From: Hanleya hanleyi | Lineage: Eukaryota > Mollusca > Polyplacophora > Lepidopleurida > Hanleyidae | Assembly: GCA_036873755.1 (NCBI GenBank) | Contig: JAVTVY010020460.1 | Span: forward strand, 1 to 64,000 | DNA: 64,000 nucleotides | Direction of reading: 5' to 3' | Part shown: in pieces, positions 23,846-36,194 of the stretch | How the letters are laid out: each line of letters begins with the position of its first letter | Position numbering within the stretch: the stretch's first letter is position 1 | Translations under genes and position numbers: made by a program | The notes under the pieces: generated by a model | Seen by the model: only the letters and a program-made list of their open reading frames with translations | The model's database searches: none | Told to the model about the DNA's origin: nothing

Positions 23846-24740
23846 CGCAAGCCAGAAGGTATAGATACTAATAATCATTGGTATATTGTTGCTAAAGCAG
23901 TCTTTGTATTGTATTTCGAACATTTAAATACACATAGCGGCGCAGCGGCATAGTTATAGCATTTTGTCAGCAGATGTCATCTCCGGAGTATTTTAATATA
24001 ATTTGTTCCTGAATAATCTTTGTTTGATTGTTCTTAGTGGTAACTGTTGATCTTTGACCTTTGACCCCAAAATGGATTGACCTCAAATCTCCAAAATAAG
24101 ATCAGAATCGGAGAATGCCACAAACCTCTATGGTATTATTTGTGGTTCAATTGGTGTTATACCTACAATTGACCTCTGGTTCGGATGATCTCGATCGCGA
24201 CCTTCAAATGAAATATTTCCCCGAATCGCCAAAATAAGGCCAGATTCGAGTTACTCAACCCTGGAAACCAATAGAATGAGGCAGTTTATATATCTTGCCC
24301 CAAAACCACTGATAATGGCGAATTTGTCCCCAAAATGGCCTTTAGGGTGACCTTAAAGGGTTACATTGACCTCAACTCGTTGAAATAAGATCACAATCAG
24401 ATTCTCCGACCCCCCAAACCACTAAAAAGTGGTATTATTCACATTTCTAGCCCGTTTAGTTATTTAACTATAACCCGGGTGCCGACCATATTGAATTTCG
24501 CCGAATATGGCGGCCCTAGGGGACGCCCGTCTTGGCGCCCGTCAAAAATTGACAAAGTATGGTATGGGCGACATATGGGCCAAATTTGGTGCTTCTGGAA
24601 GAATGTGAACCAAAAAATCCCTAACAGCCCTGACTAACAATTGAATGGCCACAGCATTGGTCATGGGATTTTCTCAGGATAGCTGTCAAATTACCAAGGG
24701 TGAAAATAGGGGCCCCAATCTTTGTTTGGTTTGAAGGCTG

Positions 24741-24890
24741 GGTCGATACTTGGTGTAAGAACGCATTGTTGAGGCTTTTGTTGAGGCTTTTGTGCAGCTG
24801 AAAAGGGTCACGTCTAGACGCATTGTTGAGCTCAGACAGGCTATTGTATGCTTTGTCTTGTGCTTTCTTACACCAAGTATAAACAATATC
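24741..24890. mobile_element. 150-bp MITE with empty site in unit 1
   Basis: Inverted repeats ATACTTGGTGTAAGAA (24746-24761) and TTCTTACACCAAGTAT (24865-24880) are perfect. Unit 1 reads GAAGGCTGCCAAAC without it. The insertion is flanked by CTG on both sides, a 3-bp target duplication. No coding capacity. Confidence 0.85.
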
Positions 24891-25969
24891 CTGCCAAACA
24901 TTTTAGGAAAGTTATAGGGATCTGAGAGAGTGAATAGATACAGGAAAAGAATCGGAAAGTGCATTTAATGCCCATTGAGGGACAGGAACATGGAATTAAC
25001 ATTAATATAACAGGAGTACGTCCATCGGTCGCTATTGACATGATTGAGAGTGTCTAGGATGGTTTCAGCTTCAGAACTACATTTAATTCCCACTGGGTGC
25101 CAAGATCATTATATTTACATGTGCATAGTTCAGCGCGCTCGTGCACTACTTCAATCATATGCCGAACCTACATGTACACCATCAGAAAAGAATGATATTG
25201 AACAGGGAGATTCCTGTGTTCAATTGTTATAGGTGGATTCAGCGCTATCCCCCTCCCCCTGCCAGCCCTTTCAAATGAACTCTTCTCCGGTGCTCGCAAT
25301 TGTTGAGAGCTGACACTCTGTGTCTTTTATTGTCACATTCTTGGCATGTGCTTTAGAATAGGTTAATCGGAAGACTATACTGTGAAGTCATGCGGCTCTG
25401 TCAGTATGTCGGCACCTCTTCCCACTTCCCTTATATGTGTTGTAATTTTTACCTGTATATGGCGATATTCTGCTGGTGGACGGTTCGTCCCCGATGCCCG
25501 CCCCCTGTACAGACCTTTTGGTCTTTAATATATGTTGGCATTTGTGGGAAGTTGGTGCTGGGTCAACATCGGGCCTTACAGACAAATGTTGTGTGTTAAA
25601 TGCAGTCATTTTCATCTGACTACGATACAGCTCACCAATACGCAGTCTACGAGTTGTCACAGCGAAACAGCTCACCAATTACCAATATACGAGTTGTCAG
25701 AGCAGTTCCATCATAGCTCTCTATATTTGTATCTAATACCGCTTATGCCGGTGCTAGGAGCCGTGTGGTCATATCATCCAAGTTGCCACATGAACAGGTG
25801 CAATAAAAGCGTACCTTAGATACAACACATATCACGAATCGTTAGATTCTTTGTATGTGCTTTAGAATAGGGTAATCGGAAGACTATACTGTGAAGTCAT
25901 GTGGCTCTGTCAGTATGTCGGCACCTCTTCCCACTTCCCTTATATGTGTTGTAATTTATAAGAAATCAT

Positions 25970-27507
25970 TTTAGGGCCGTTTAATCCTCGGAGAAGCACA
26001 TCATGTGTAACTTCAGAATGGACGACATGGTGGTGTGGCTGGAAAGTTGTGTTTTGTCGTATTTTCTTCAAAATTGGTGTATTTCTCTTATAAAAGTACC
26101 CACTACTATTTTATATGACATCAGATCAGATTATTTACTAATTTACAAGGCAGTTTAAACGAAAACAATTGCACATGTGCAAAACTTAAAAAATCAATCA
26201 GAAAAATCATCAAAAAATTGTGTTACATTATCTGGTAGCCCTGGAACCAAAGATATAGTGTGGTAAGTTTCAGCTTCCTAGACTGAAGGATAATAACAAT
26301 CATGAAAGTGTTAGGAATCTAACTATTTTTTCAATGATAATAGTTTCCGGTAGATGCCCTTTTGGGTACCAGAAGGGTTTCGCACGGCCCAAAGCAAGGG
26401 GCACCCCTACCCATATTGTTATGTATGCCTCAAGTGGTGGACGTGCCAAGTATGGTGTTTGGACCAGCGTGTCACGATCTTTTTGCTAAACCACCTCACT
26501 ATAACGGCACATCACATTTAGATCTATATCTCTTTAAAAATGAATTGAGCCTTCTGTCTCTTCAATTTGATGACAAGATAGATGATGACAATTTTGGCAT
26601 CGTGAACTAAGCCTTTCTTGACTAATATTCCAGTGGGGCATGTATATAGCCTATACCTGTCACGTTTAATAACATTGCTAGATCCTGTATAAAATGTGAT
26701 GATTTTAAATCAACGTCACAACATGTTATTGCAAAAACTTATAAAACATGGTTATATCACCAAGCGCTATATCACTATATCATCATTACTCAATGTTTCT
26801 CATATTTGGTGATACATATCGCATGCGGATAGAAAAATACGAGCGTAGCGTACAAGATCAATGGCGCTACGTTTCGTAACTTGAGACGGATTCCGTTTAA
26901 CTCTAGGCTGTGGACCGTATGAACACATGTAATTTATGATCATCACGATGCTCATATGAATATCCATATAAAAAAGCCCACAATCAAAGCGTGACTGAGA
27001 TACATTATTCTTTAGATAACGACTTTACAACGACACTCAGATGAGTTTAACCCTATCTGGCCTGGGCTTTTTGGGATGTATCCTGGATTATATTCCTCAC
27101 CCACTGAGTTAGGGGGCTGAAACTTACCACAGTATATCCTTGGATCAAGATCTATCAGAAAATGTCACAGTGACGTCATTTTCAAAAACGCCATTTTTAG
27201 GTAGATGTTTCGATGGAATTTTCCGAATTTTTTATTTATGCAATTTCTCCCCAAAAACTGCATGATAAATTAGTAAATATTAATGTGATGTGACATAAAA
27301 TAGTTTTTGCTCACCTTTCATCGCAGAAAAGTAGAAATTTTGACGAAATATGGCAAAACATCACTTTTCTGGTACCCTACGTGAGCGTCATGTTGAATTT
27401 ACACATGATCCTCTGCTCGGAGGGTTATGCAAATAGGCTCAAAGTGACCCCAATATGATAAGCTATAAAATTTCAGCTCTCCATTTTTTGTAGTTCCGGA
27501 GATAGCG
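25970..27507. mobile_element. Long-arm element enclosing a reverse transcriptase fragment (unit 2)
   Basis: Same structure as 19080-20760: arms at about 25970-26345 and 27040-27507, with the reverse transcriptase block (YNGTSHLDLYLFKNE at about 26494-26538) between. It lacks part of the arm spacer present in unit 1. Confidence 0.55.
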
Positions 27508-30344
27508 CAAATAGTTTGTTAAGGGTGTCATTTTTGGCAATAAAATCGACATCAAGACAACAGGTTCGGTAAGTTCAGAGGTGTCGACAATTTCGAATGG
27601 TCATCTCTGAAACAGAGAGCATGTTATCTATTCCGTCGTATTCAAATACTTCACCCTATTCAAATTGATTCATGTACCACAAATGGATTCCTAACTCCAC
27701 ATGGAAACGGAGATATCACATGTACAAGTATTTACATGAGATACAGTGTAATTACTGGTCGCATGTTACTAGGTTGCATAAACTCTTTGTTGCGACATTA
27801 GCAGTTGACATGTACACTGTTAACCGTTAATGTCACAAATACGACAGCAAGAAATTGTAATAGCAACTACCATGGACACAATTAATGTCAATAGTCGTAA
27901 TTCGTAATTGTGTCTTTAGTGGTCGACTCTGCATGCAAAGTCGCCTGCTAACGTTGTAATTGGGACAACAGCGGTTGACGCAGCATGCAGAGTCGCCTAC
28001 TAGTGACACAACTGCGGCATTAGCTAGCGACCTGACGACTACTAATGACAAAATTGTCGCAACCGCAATTGTGTATGTAATGGTTGCTACATGCTTTACA
28101 TGTAGCTATAAGGAGGAATACTATACATTACAATGGAATCTGGTATCTGTTCGACAAAAAACTTGAATTACGAATTACCTAGAAAGTTGCCCTAATTTCA
28201 TATAATCTGTCTAGCAGATCAAAATTGGCTGTATGGTTTATACTTTCTAAAAGATACCCCTCTGGTTTGGGAGGATTATTTCGCAAATGCCCATTAGATT
28301 CAAATCTGTTATTTTTGTGAACCTTGGAGTGTCTTTCAGCTAGGAAATATGAAATGTCTCAGCGCATGTACCGAAATAGTAAGCTTTGATAAATCTTAGT
28401 TTTTATTCTTATGACAAAATTATTTGATAAATCTACTTACCAAATTCGGCATATGTTTTCAAACAGCTTGATTGTAGAACTGATAATAAGATGATCAGGA
28501 GCATCTTGAATCTTGATTTGCGAGATGCACTGTAAAATATTTGCCAGAATCATGTAACGACATGCCACATCTGAAACAAGGAACCAACAAATTCAGCAAC
28601 CATACATATCTGTAAACTATAGTACGTCTTGCTTAATCTGAGTATTCGTCTGAGCAATGTATTCCATAACCATAGTTACAGTTTGTAGTGCCGGTCTTAA
28701 GTAATCCTGCTAATAAATAATTTACAACATGTTTGAATGAGAAATGTTGAGATGAATACAACAAACAATATTTCTAAGAAAATCCAATATTAGCACGCGA
28801 GAGACGAATGAAGTAACCCAATAATCAGAACACGTACCAGCACAAATTAACTAGAAGGCAAAGCAAAATAATACGCAAAAGATTTTCAATTTCGATCCAT
28901 ATTTTACATTTCATTATATTGTATCTGGTTTTGTTATATTGAGTAAATACAGACGTTAGCATCGATGACTTATATCGATTTATTGTGCCATATTTGTTAT
29001 CTTCAAGATCAGTTTTTTCATTGTATCGTTGGCTGGTTATGTGTTCGCTTCCCTTCGTCACTGTTGGGCATCTCCTATGTTATCGTCTGCTATTGGCGTG
29101 AATATGTAGAGCGATGCATATTTAAGAGAAGGAGCGCTGGATTGCGCTGTAATTATAGGCAAGGATCTGATATTGAAAGAAGGGGTGCAGTCTGGACTGC
29201 TTCTGGTATCGTATTGGATATTGCAGTCATTCAGGCTATAACTATTCCTTATCACCTGTGTACGGTGATATGAGAGGTTATACTGCGTTTTCTGGAAACC
29301 TGTTCTGGCACTGCGAGCGCAGTCCGTATCAAGAGCTACTGTCCGTGATATGACCCACCCATGTTAATCAGGTGGGAGTGACATATCAGGGGCACTGTCA
29401 CTGATAAGCAATGACCGCCATGTTGGTTTTGCTCCATTTCGATTGAAAAGTGAGAAAATGTGAAGTGAAACAGCACTATCCGATACCTTCACGCCTCTGA
29501 GACTAACAATTTCCAACTTTTATCGATGGTTTCCATAATATATACACATGTATCATCTTATTTTAGTTCCGGGTAAATGAACGTCAGTAAAATGTTGACA
29601 CATGGATGCCTCATCATGCATTTGATTAGATAACAGAAACAATGATGGATTTTGGATACACATGTACATTCATTTAATCTTATGTTCAGAGATATTGCTG
29701 AATGAATTTTATAGGAATAGAAATAATACTGCATATATTCTTCCTCATCTATCAAGTCTATTTGACACTGCATAACCATGTAATCGTGCTCATTGTGATA
29801 CAATGGTGGGATATGTAGTATGTGGAACAATTGACATATGGAGACTAAAAAACAACCATATGACTCCACAGGAACTTTTCCCTCTGGACCTCAAATTCAG
29901 ACTAGATTACGGAGGATTCTAAGATGTAGCATTGGTATCTGAGCCGCGTTTTATAGCAGTTGCCCATTGAAAACTACGAAGAAACCACATGGCCCCTAGC
30001 ACGAGCTTAAGCGGAATTCATACGCTAGCTCGAAAGCTGTAATGACAGATCAGCGCAAAACCGATATTTTGAAGCACCAGTTGAAGTTCCCGAGGCCTCA
30101 ACAACTTGCAGCTCGGATGCATCCATTATCGAAGTAGCAAAAAGTAGATGAATTTTATGAATAGTCAATATCACCTATACACATTGCATCAATTAACCAA
30201 TTTTAGCCCCTAGCATATCAGAGATGCACAATCGCTTAGAACCATACCGGCAGATTGTGTATGTTAATGCATGCCCGACAATCTACTCTTTATCACCGCA
30301 TTATATACACAACAAAACGATTGATAATTAGGGGAGATAACTCT
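27508..30344. other. No gene seen; small hairpin-rich stretches
   Basis: Two direct copies of GCATGCA(A/G)AGTCGCCT lie near 27932 and 27989. Around 29240-29400 several short hairpins cluster, such as CCCACC with GGTGGG. No exon or known RNA gene was recognised. A 102-codon frame at 28965-29273 has no family resemblance. Confidence 0.4.
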
Positions 30345-30605
30345 TACTATGGATTAAGAATACTGATCAGCGATACGGATTTGAGATCTTTAGAACATCA
30401 TGATGTCTTGCCGGCATCATTGAAAACTGTTGACCGCTTCTCTCTTGCAGGAAACAAGCCTATGTGTATGTATACTATGATTGTCTTTTCGAATTTGGTG
30501 CTAATACTATTATATGGAATATGGAATGGGTCTTTGGATTATGGACGCGGATATTCTCTAATGGACGACGGCTGAATTATGAATGACGGACCAGACGCTT
30601 TTAAT
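30345..30605 (+). mobile_element. Retroelement 3' tail, solo 5'-truncated copy
   Basis: Begins ATGGATTAAGAATACTGATC, includes 'CTTGCCGGCATCATTGAAAA', 'GCTTCTCTCTTGCAGGAAAC' and 'GATTATGGACGCGGATATTC', and ends CAGACGCTTTTAAT. No reverse transcriptase sequence precedes it. The open frame across it is shared by several copies but is probably incidental. Confidence 0.75.
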
Positions 30606-32886
30606 TCTTGGTATGTTTTCTGTTTGCTGTATCATCCTCGTTATACATAAAACAAATACTGAGGAAACATATATGTAATATTACCCATTATGGAATATAA
30701 TTGATATATGTTCAAAGCAAATCTTAATTTCATAGACAATGCCGTAGCTAGTCCTGATGTTGCAGCAGACATAGTCAACGGTTAGTCGCTACAGCTGGTA
30801 ATCACACCTTGTTTTAGAACAAGCCATTAAATTTAATCCATCGGATTAAACCATTCAATGTGACAATACCACAGTGAAGCAAATATCAGAACATGTATTT
30901 CAGTGTTACTATTTCACCACACAAAACGAAGAATTATAAGTTTGAAGATGGTGTAGCAATCCACCTAAAACTGTCATCTTATACAAAAGCATATACATAT
31001 TACGAAAGATCTAACCATATTAAGTCATGGATGATAAGCGTGGATGGACTGACTCATATTGTAGCTTTGATATCTTAAAAAGGTGCCTGTATACATCATT
31101 TAGTGTAAGCATTCATTGTTCGTTGCATTCGCAATATTTATTAATAAATACGCTTCATTCATTAAATCAGTAATTTCAAATTTAGAAGCATATTTCCTGA
31201 GAGCATATAGTGCATTTATTCGCCGATTTATACTGACAATTGTTTCCACGGGTCCACCAGATCTCAATGGAAGTATAAAACACTTCACTTTCAGAAAAAA
31301 TTCTCCCAGACTGAAGCGATGACCAAATTATTAAATTGTGAGCGGAAAGAGATAGAGACGACATGGGACAATTTTCTCACAAGAACATCTGCAGACTTGT
31401 AGTCGGGAGTTAGCTAGTGAGGAGAAGTAAAGTGTGATGGGTCGAATTATCAATCAAAGTGAGACATATTACATAACAAGTTTGAAGCAATTGAAGATCA
31501 TAATTGGAAGAGTAGGAATGATCGCAAACATTATTTTTTACGATTTGAAGGATGTCCATATATGATGGAGAAAAGAAAGGGGACCAAGTAGTAAATTGGA
31601 AGAACAGAAAGAATAGTCAGACGGAAGTTGTGAATTTCCTCAAAGAAATGAGGACCGGAAAGAGGCTAAAACAGAAAGAATGGATGTTGTGAAGGCGATG
31701 TACGGAAAAAAATGTTTGAGAACGACTTGAAGAAGGCACATACAAATTAATAAATTGATAAACATTGATTACATAATAATAATAATAAGGCTATAAAAGA
31801 GTATGTTATGTTTCTGATCAAAAAGCTTTGGCAAAATTGGTCCAGGGACACGACCTTCTTTCGTTTTTATTTATATTTTTTCATAGAAGTTGTATATATT
31901 GTGTACTGAACCTGAAAAATCCATTTCGCAGATCTATTTTATTATTTTACAGCCACTTCCAAAATTGGAAAACGATATTGCGGACGATTAAATTCATGAT
32001 TGAGCATTGTTTCATGAATGAAGATATCCCTTTGAAGGTTTGTTTTTTACTTGTTGAGGTGTGTGGTTCGTCACAACACACATGCTGACCAGAAACAAAA
32101 TTCTCTTTATAGGTCTTAGCTATTTCATTTTCAAAATGGTCATTACATGTAGGCGGGTGTTGGTGAAATCATTGGGTCCAATTGTTATTTATGAAAAAAC
32201 ACAATTACAGATTACAGTTTTGTAATTTCCGTTTGTTTCTTGTGTAGTTTTCGTAGGATAGCTGCCAAATCCAGCAGACTACCATGGCTGTCAAATTATC
32301 CATGTTCAGAATAAATACGGCAGCCTCTATTCTATACATGCCAATGGTATTTCGGATAGTCTTTCCGGGACTGTGACTGAATAAATGTTTTCCATAACGC
32401 CACCGAAAATATACTATAATGGTGAGGTTTGGCAGCTTAATTTCAAACCTAGCTTAGAAGAAACTCAATGTAGGGATACACCTGATCAAAATACCACTCA
32501 CGCCCATACACTATCACAGGCATCCTCCTTCACTCACTCACACGACAACTCACAAAACACATAACACATAAAAAACAAATGACGGCATGTAAACTAATAA
32601 ATGTTTTATATGTTTCCACGAATGTTCACTGTGCAGTGTGTACAAACTTTGTCTACCGACTCTAGTAGACCAGATGAGGCGCATCAGAATGCCTTTGAGA
32701 GGGAATATGTGTATAAAGGCGACTGATCAAATCAAAACATCCCTAGATGGTCCATGACCACAAATGGATGGTCCAGTCAATAATCCGCAAATGAATGCAG
32801 AAGGCGGCGTCACTAACTAATGTGACGCGGTTGATCCAATTGTGACACAACTGTGATATTAGGGCCTTATTGACCGTCTAATTAAT
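30606..32886. other. No gene seen
   Basis: AT-rich DNA without recognisable exon, RNA or repeat. It forms the left flank of the LTR element and supplies its TAATTAAT target. Confidence 0.45.
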
Positions 32887-33182
32887 TGTTGCAGAGATAG
32901 CTTTACGATCCAAACTACTAGCCCTGTTACCTCGAAATAAATCGTACATGCCAGGAGATTGCCTCATCTGGGTTGGTTCCGAAAATAACTACTCCAAACA
33001 GGTTTAGGGCCGAAGCTAGATCTTCGGCAATATTCGTGCATGCTCTGAGATCGTCAGACGAGGGGAGAATTTCATAGAGATAACACGTGAATTCGGGTGG
33101 GAGGATGGGAGGATTTTAATGGGGGACATTTTAGCTTTCTATCGCAGTAGGTGTTGCTAGCCGGGCACACATCACTACGACA
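32887..33182 (+). repeat. 5' LTR, 296 bp
   Basis: TG..CA ends. About 13 differences from the 3' LTR by hand count, roughly 95-96% identity. No TATA box or polyadenylation site was assigned with confidence. Confidence 0.85.
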
Positions 33183-33184
33183 AC

Positions 33185-33200
33185 TGGCGCCAGACATAAA
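33185..33200 (+). other. Primer-binding-site-like sequence
   Basis: TGGCGCCAGACATA begins two bases after the 5' LTR. TGGCGCC matches the 3' end of tRNA-Lys used by many Ty3/Gypsy elements, but the following bases differ, so the tRNA is uncertain. Confidence 0.55.
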
Positions 33201-33539
33201 ATTAATTGCTATTTACAGTTGAGAATCAATTTATGCCTGGAAGATTAATAAAATTTTCCGGTAAACAAACGCGATACGGTATGGAAGCCGGCCATTTTTA
33301 CTTTGTTCGCGAACCACCAACCCCTGTTGTATTGGCCGGCTATCCACGGGTAGATTGTAGGTCGAATTGTTTTACCGGGAGAAGGCCATTCTGACATGTG
33401 GGCTATTCTAGAAGACGGTTCTCTATGAATTTGTTCACGGCTCGTGAGCTGTTGATTGCGGAATAGTTCAGTACATGTTTTCCTTTGTCTGGCTGGTTGG
33501 CTCAGGCGATAGTAATTTGCACACAGGCTTGTGTGGTGT

Positions 33540-34215
33540 CACGGTTATTCGTTTCGCCTTTCCTGGGAGATTCTGTTCATTTCAGTCTGGGCTATCAAAT
33601 ATTTTTTCTGGTGTTTGGCCGGCTGGCATTTCTTGGACATAGTGTGTCGGCCGTAGTTATTCAATAAAGTTGGTGTCGCTGTATATACATTAACGTTGCC
33701 CTGTGATGGACGCGCTATGCTATAAGTAAGGCCTACGGCTACGCGAGGATAAATTCGGCACCATCTACACCACATAAGTTCGTGTGATTATAGCAATTGA
33801 TCGTTTCGTCGCTCTTTGTTGGGAAATCAGTTCTGTCCAATTCGGCCTGGGCTATTAAATATGTTCCATTCGGTCTGTGCTACTAAATATATTTCTGGTA
33901 TATAGCCAGCCGAGCTTGACAACATTTCTTGGAAATAGTGTATCGCATTTACTCATTGAACTGTGGCCTACGCGGTATAATTTGGCACTGTCGACAACAT
34001 ATATAGGTCTGTGTAATGTGGCAGTTAATCGTTTTGCCTCTTTGGGAGACTTGATGTGTTCAATTCGGCCCATGCTATTAAATATATTTCTGATATATAG
34101 CCAGCTGAATTAGCCAACATTTTTTGGAAATATTGTATTATTCTAAGTTGGCGTCGCGGTATATACAGTTTTATTGTCCTGTGATAAACGCGGTCTGTTA
34201 TTAGTAGTGGCATGT
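33540..34215 (+). repeat. Tandem units of ~220-260 bp, three copies
   Basis: Units start near 33560, 33820 and 34040. They share 'TGGGAGA/GGGAAAT', 'TATTAAATATATTTCTG', 'TATATAGCCAGC', 'ACATTT(C/T)TTGGA' and 'TGTGATGGACGCG' type sequence. Non-coding, inside the LTR element. Confidence 0.65.
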
Positions 34216-35214
34216 TGACCGTTCGTGACGAAAATATTGGTTAAAACCGGATAAATTGACTCAGTTGTATTGAATGCGATTTGAGCCCGGGAGGGCTATA
34301 TAATGTTCAAATATTTGTACCGTCTTATCGTATAGAGCTAGTATATGGGAAAATTTGAATTTTTAAGGAGTTTTTTCTCCATTGTCGCTCCAGGTGTTAC
34401 TTTTGTGTGATAGATTTCGGCTGTGTGGATTGACTTTTGGGCGAGATATTTCTGCTATGTGATAGTGTTAATGTATGATAGACCATTTTGAAGTAAAGTT
34501 GATATTGGCGTTTGAGAGGGGTTTGTGTGGGGAATACAATTGTGGGTTAATAGAAAATGCTCAGATTATTCGCGGCTCAATTTAATTTGAGAACGGTTGA
34601 TTTTCCCCATCCCGATAAAAGGGAAACACGTTTTTCTGTGTTTCAAGATATTTTTGAACAGTTGGCCCCTAATTTGTATAGTTCTATTTATGTTGTGGTG
34701 TTCATGATAGTCGAATTTGTCGGCTGTCAACTGGTCCGCTAAAAAAAAATGTTCACCTGGTCGATTTTCTGGATTAATACAGATATATATTGCCTACATT
34801 TTGGTTGTCCAATATATGATTTTGATTGCTCAGTTTATAGTTTGGGGCAGTGTCAGTCATGGAGACGACATTCATGGCGATATCATGGTGTTGTCAGGTG
34901 ATAACAGTAATCAGACTTCCTTCAGTTCTTCTGAATTGAGTTAATGACATGTATTTCCAGTTTTAGTTTTCTCCCTTCTCTTGGATTAGTTCAGGAAATT
35001 ATGTTTTGTTTGAATTGAATGAGATCGTGCCTATGTTTCATCCTTGAGGGGTCTGAATGGTAGACTGAAGGATGTGTCACACTATGGGGGTTTTAGAGAA
35101 GCATGTCAACAAATGTTGGTTGTTGGCTTTGGTTACACATTTAGAATTATTTTGAGAATAAACGAGAGAGTACAGGTTCCTTGATCGAAAGACCTTCCTG
35201 GGCAGGGTGGTACT

Positions 35215-35290
35215 TGGTTGGTTTGTCGTGATATAGCTGAAATGTTGTTGAAAGCGACGTTGGATTCTATTCACTCGCTCACTCAAGAGA
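35215..35290 (+). repeat. LINE/SINE-type tail inside the LTR element
   Basis: 'TTTGTCGTGATATAGCTGAA' and 'TTGAAAGCGACGTTGG' match the 3' tails at 15295 and, inverted, 42699. Either a nested insertion or sequence captured by the LTR element. Confidence 0.55.
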
Positions 35291-35309
35291 CCTTCAGGTT
35301 GTAGATTTT

Positions 35310-35645
35310 CTCAGATGTGAAAATTGGCTTTATAGACTGCTTTGGTTATAGGTCAGTTTCCGATATAAGATCCCATCGGTTTCCGACCTTGCCTAATCTA
35401 AATTTAAAGCTGTCCTAAACTATTTGAACTCAATCAGAATCTTCCAACATAGAGTACTATTTCCCGAGATCAGAATAAGCATACAGGGTTTAGAAACCTT
35501 GGGTATGGAAATTGGTTTTGAAGAGTGTTTTGGTTACAATTCAGTTTCCGTTGTGCGCACCGCACTTACCCGTTGTGCGCAAACGGTTTCTGACTTCCGC
35601 CGAACCAGATTTGAAGCTGTTCCATAAATTATTTGAGCTAAATCG
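35310..35645 (+). repeat. Tandem duplication, two diverged units
   Basis: Both units contain 'GGTTATAGGTCAGTTTCCG' or 'GGTTACAATTCAGTTTCCG', then 'AATTTAAAGCTGTCC' or 'GATTTGAAGCTGTTCC', then 'TATTTGA(A/G)CT'. Confidence 0.55.
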
Positions 35646-36194
35646 GAGCCTTCAACAGTTTACATATATTTTTGTGTTTTGAATGAGCAAGTGAGTTTAA
35701 ATTTTGATACAGTTTACCATCTTGAGAAGACAGACTATTTCCTGGTTGTATTTGAACTCGGAGTTATTAGCTCCTCTATGTGATCCAATCTAAAATTCAG
35801 TTTGTATTCTGTGTTGCATTTCTCCAGGCACGGGAGACAGTGTTGATTGAAGGTTTATTTATTTTGAACACCGGTGGCCTGCTTTGGTTTTCGGGCACAA
35901 TTGATAATTGATTTTTTTTCTCCAGGTTCACCCTGGGTTTCTTTAGTGTCCTATTTATAATTAATTGTAAATTGAAATAGTGCAAGATTAACAGAGAAGT
36001 GGCAACGCGTTGACTGTGTAATAGCACGTGTTGGACTTGTTCTGGAGATGGGTCTTGTTCTTTTTCTTTTTCGTTAATGTATGTACATGTAGCTGAATAG
36101 GCGCACTAGAACGTTTTGACTGCGGTAACACGTGTACATTTGTTCATGAATGTGTTTCATTATTTTGAATTCATGAGCAATGCACATGTTTAAA

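Larger units (their letters stand above)
21892..24636. mobile_element. DNA transposon with ~0.8-kb terminal inverted repeats, 2,745 bp
   Basis: Termini are TAGTCCGGGATGTTAGGG and the inverse of TAGTCAGGGCTGTTAGGG. The inverted repeats span 21892-22714 and 23844-24636. Unit 1 keeps the empty site TTATTACA|ATTG at 17940. The filled site has ACA on both sides (21889-21891, 24637-24639), so the target duplication is ACA, 3 bp. The ~1.1-kb interior carries two pieces of one protein gene in head-to-head orientation. The superfamily is not assigned; the 3-bp duplication is compatible with Academ among others. Confidence 0.85.
21272..27507. repeat. Segmental duplication, unit 2 (~3.3 kb plus two insertions)
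   Basis: Second copy of 17303-20750, same orientation. Relative to unit 1 it has gained a 2,745-bp long-TIR element (21892-24636) and a 150-bp MITE (24741-24890), has one minisatellite unit fewer, and keeps a ~34-bp segment near 25464 that unit 1 lacks. Confidence 0.85.

Noticed and set aside
30255..30575. Membrane-like small protein (repeated MIVF.NLVLILLYG segment)
   Set aside because: The same frame appears at 39.8-40.1 kb and 58.7-59.2 kb as part of the non-coding retroelement tail, with different starts and no conserved beginning.
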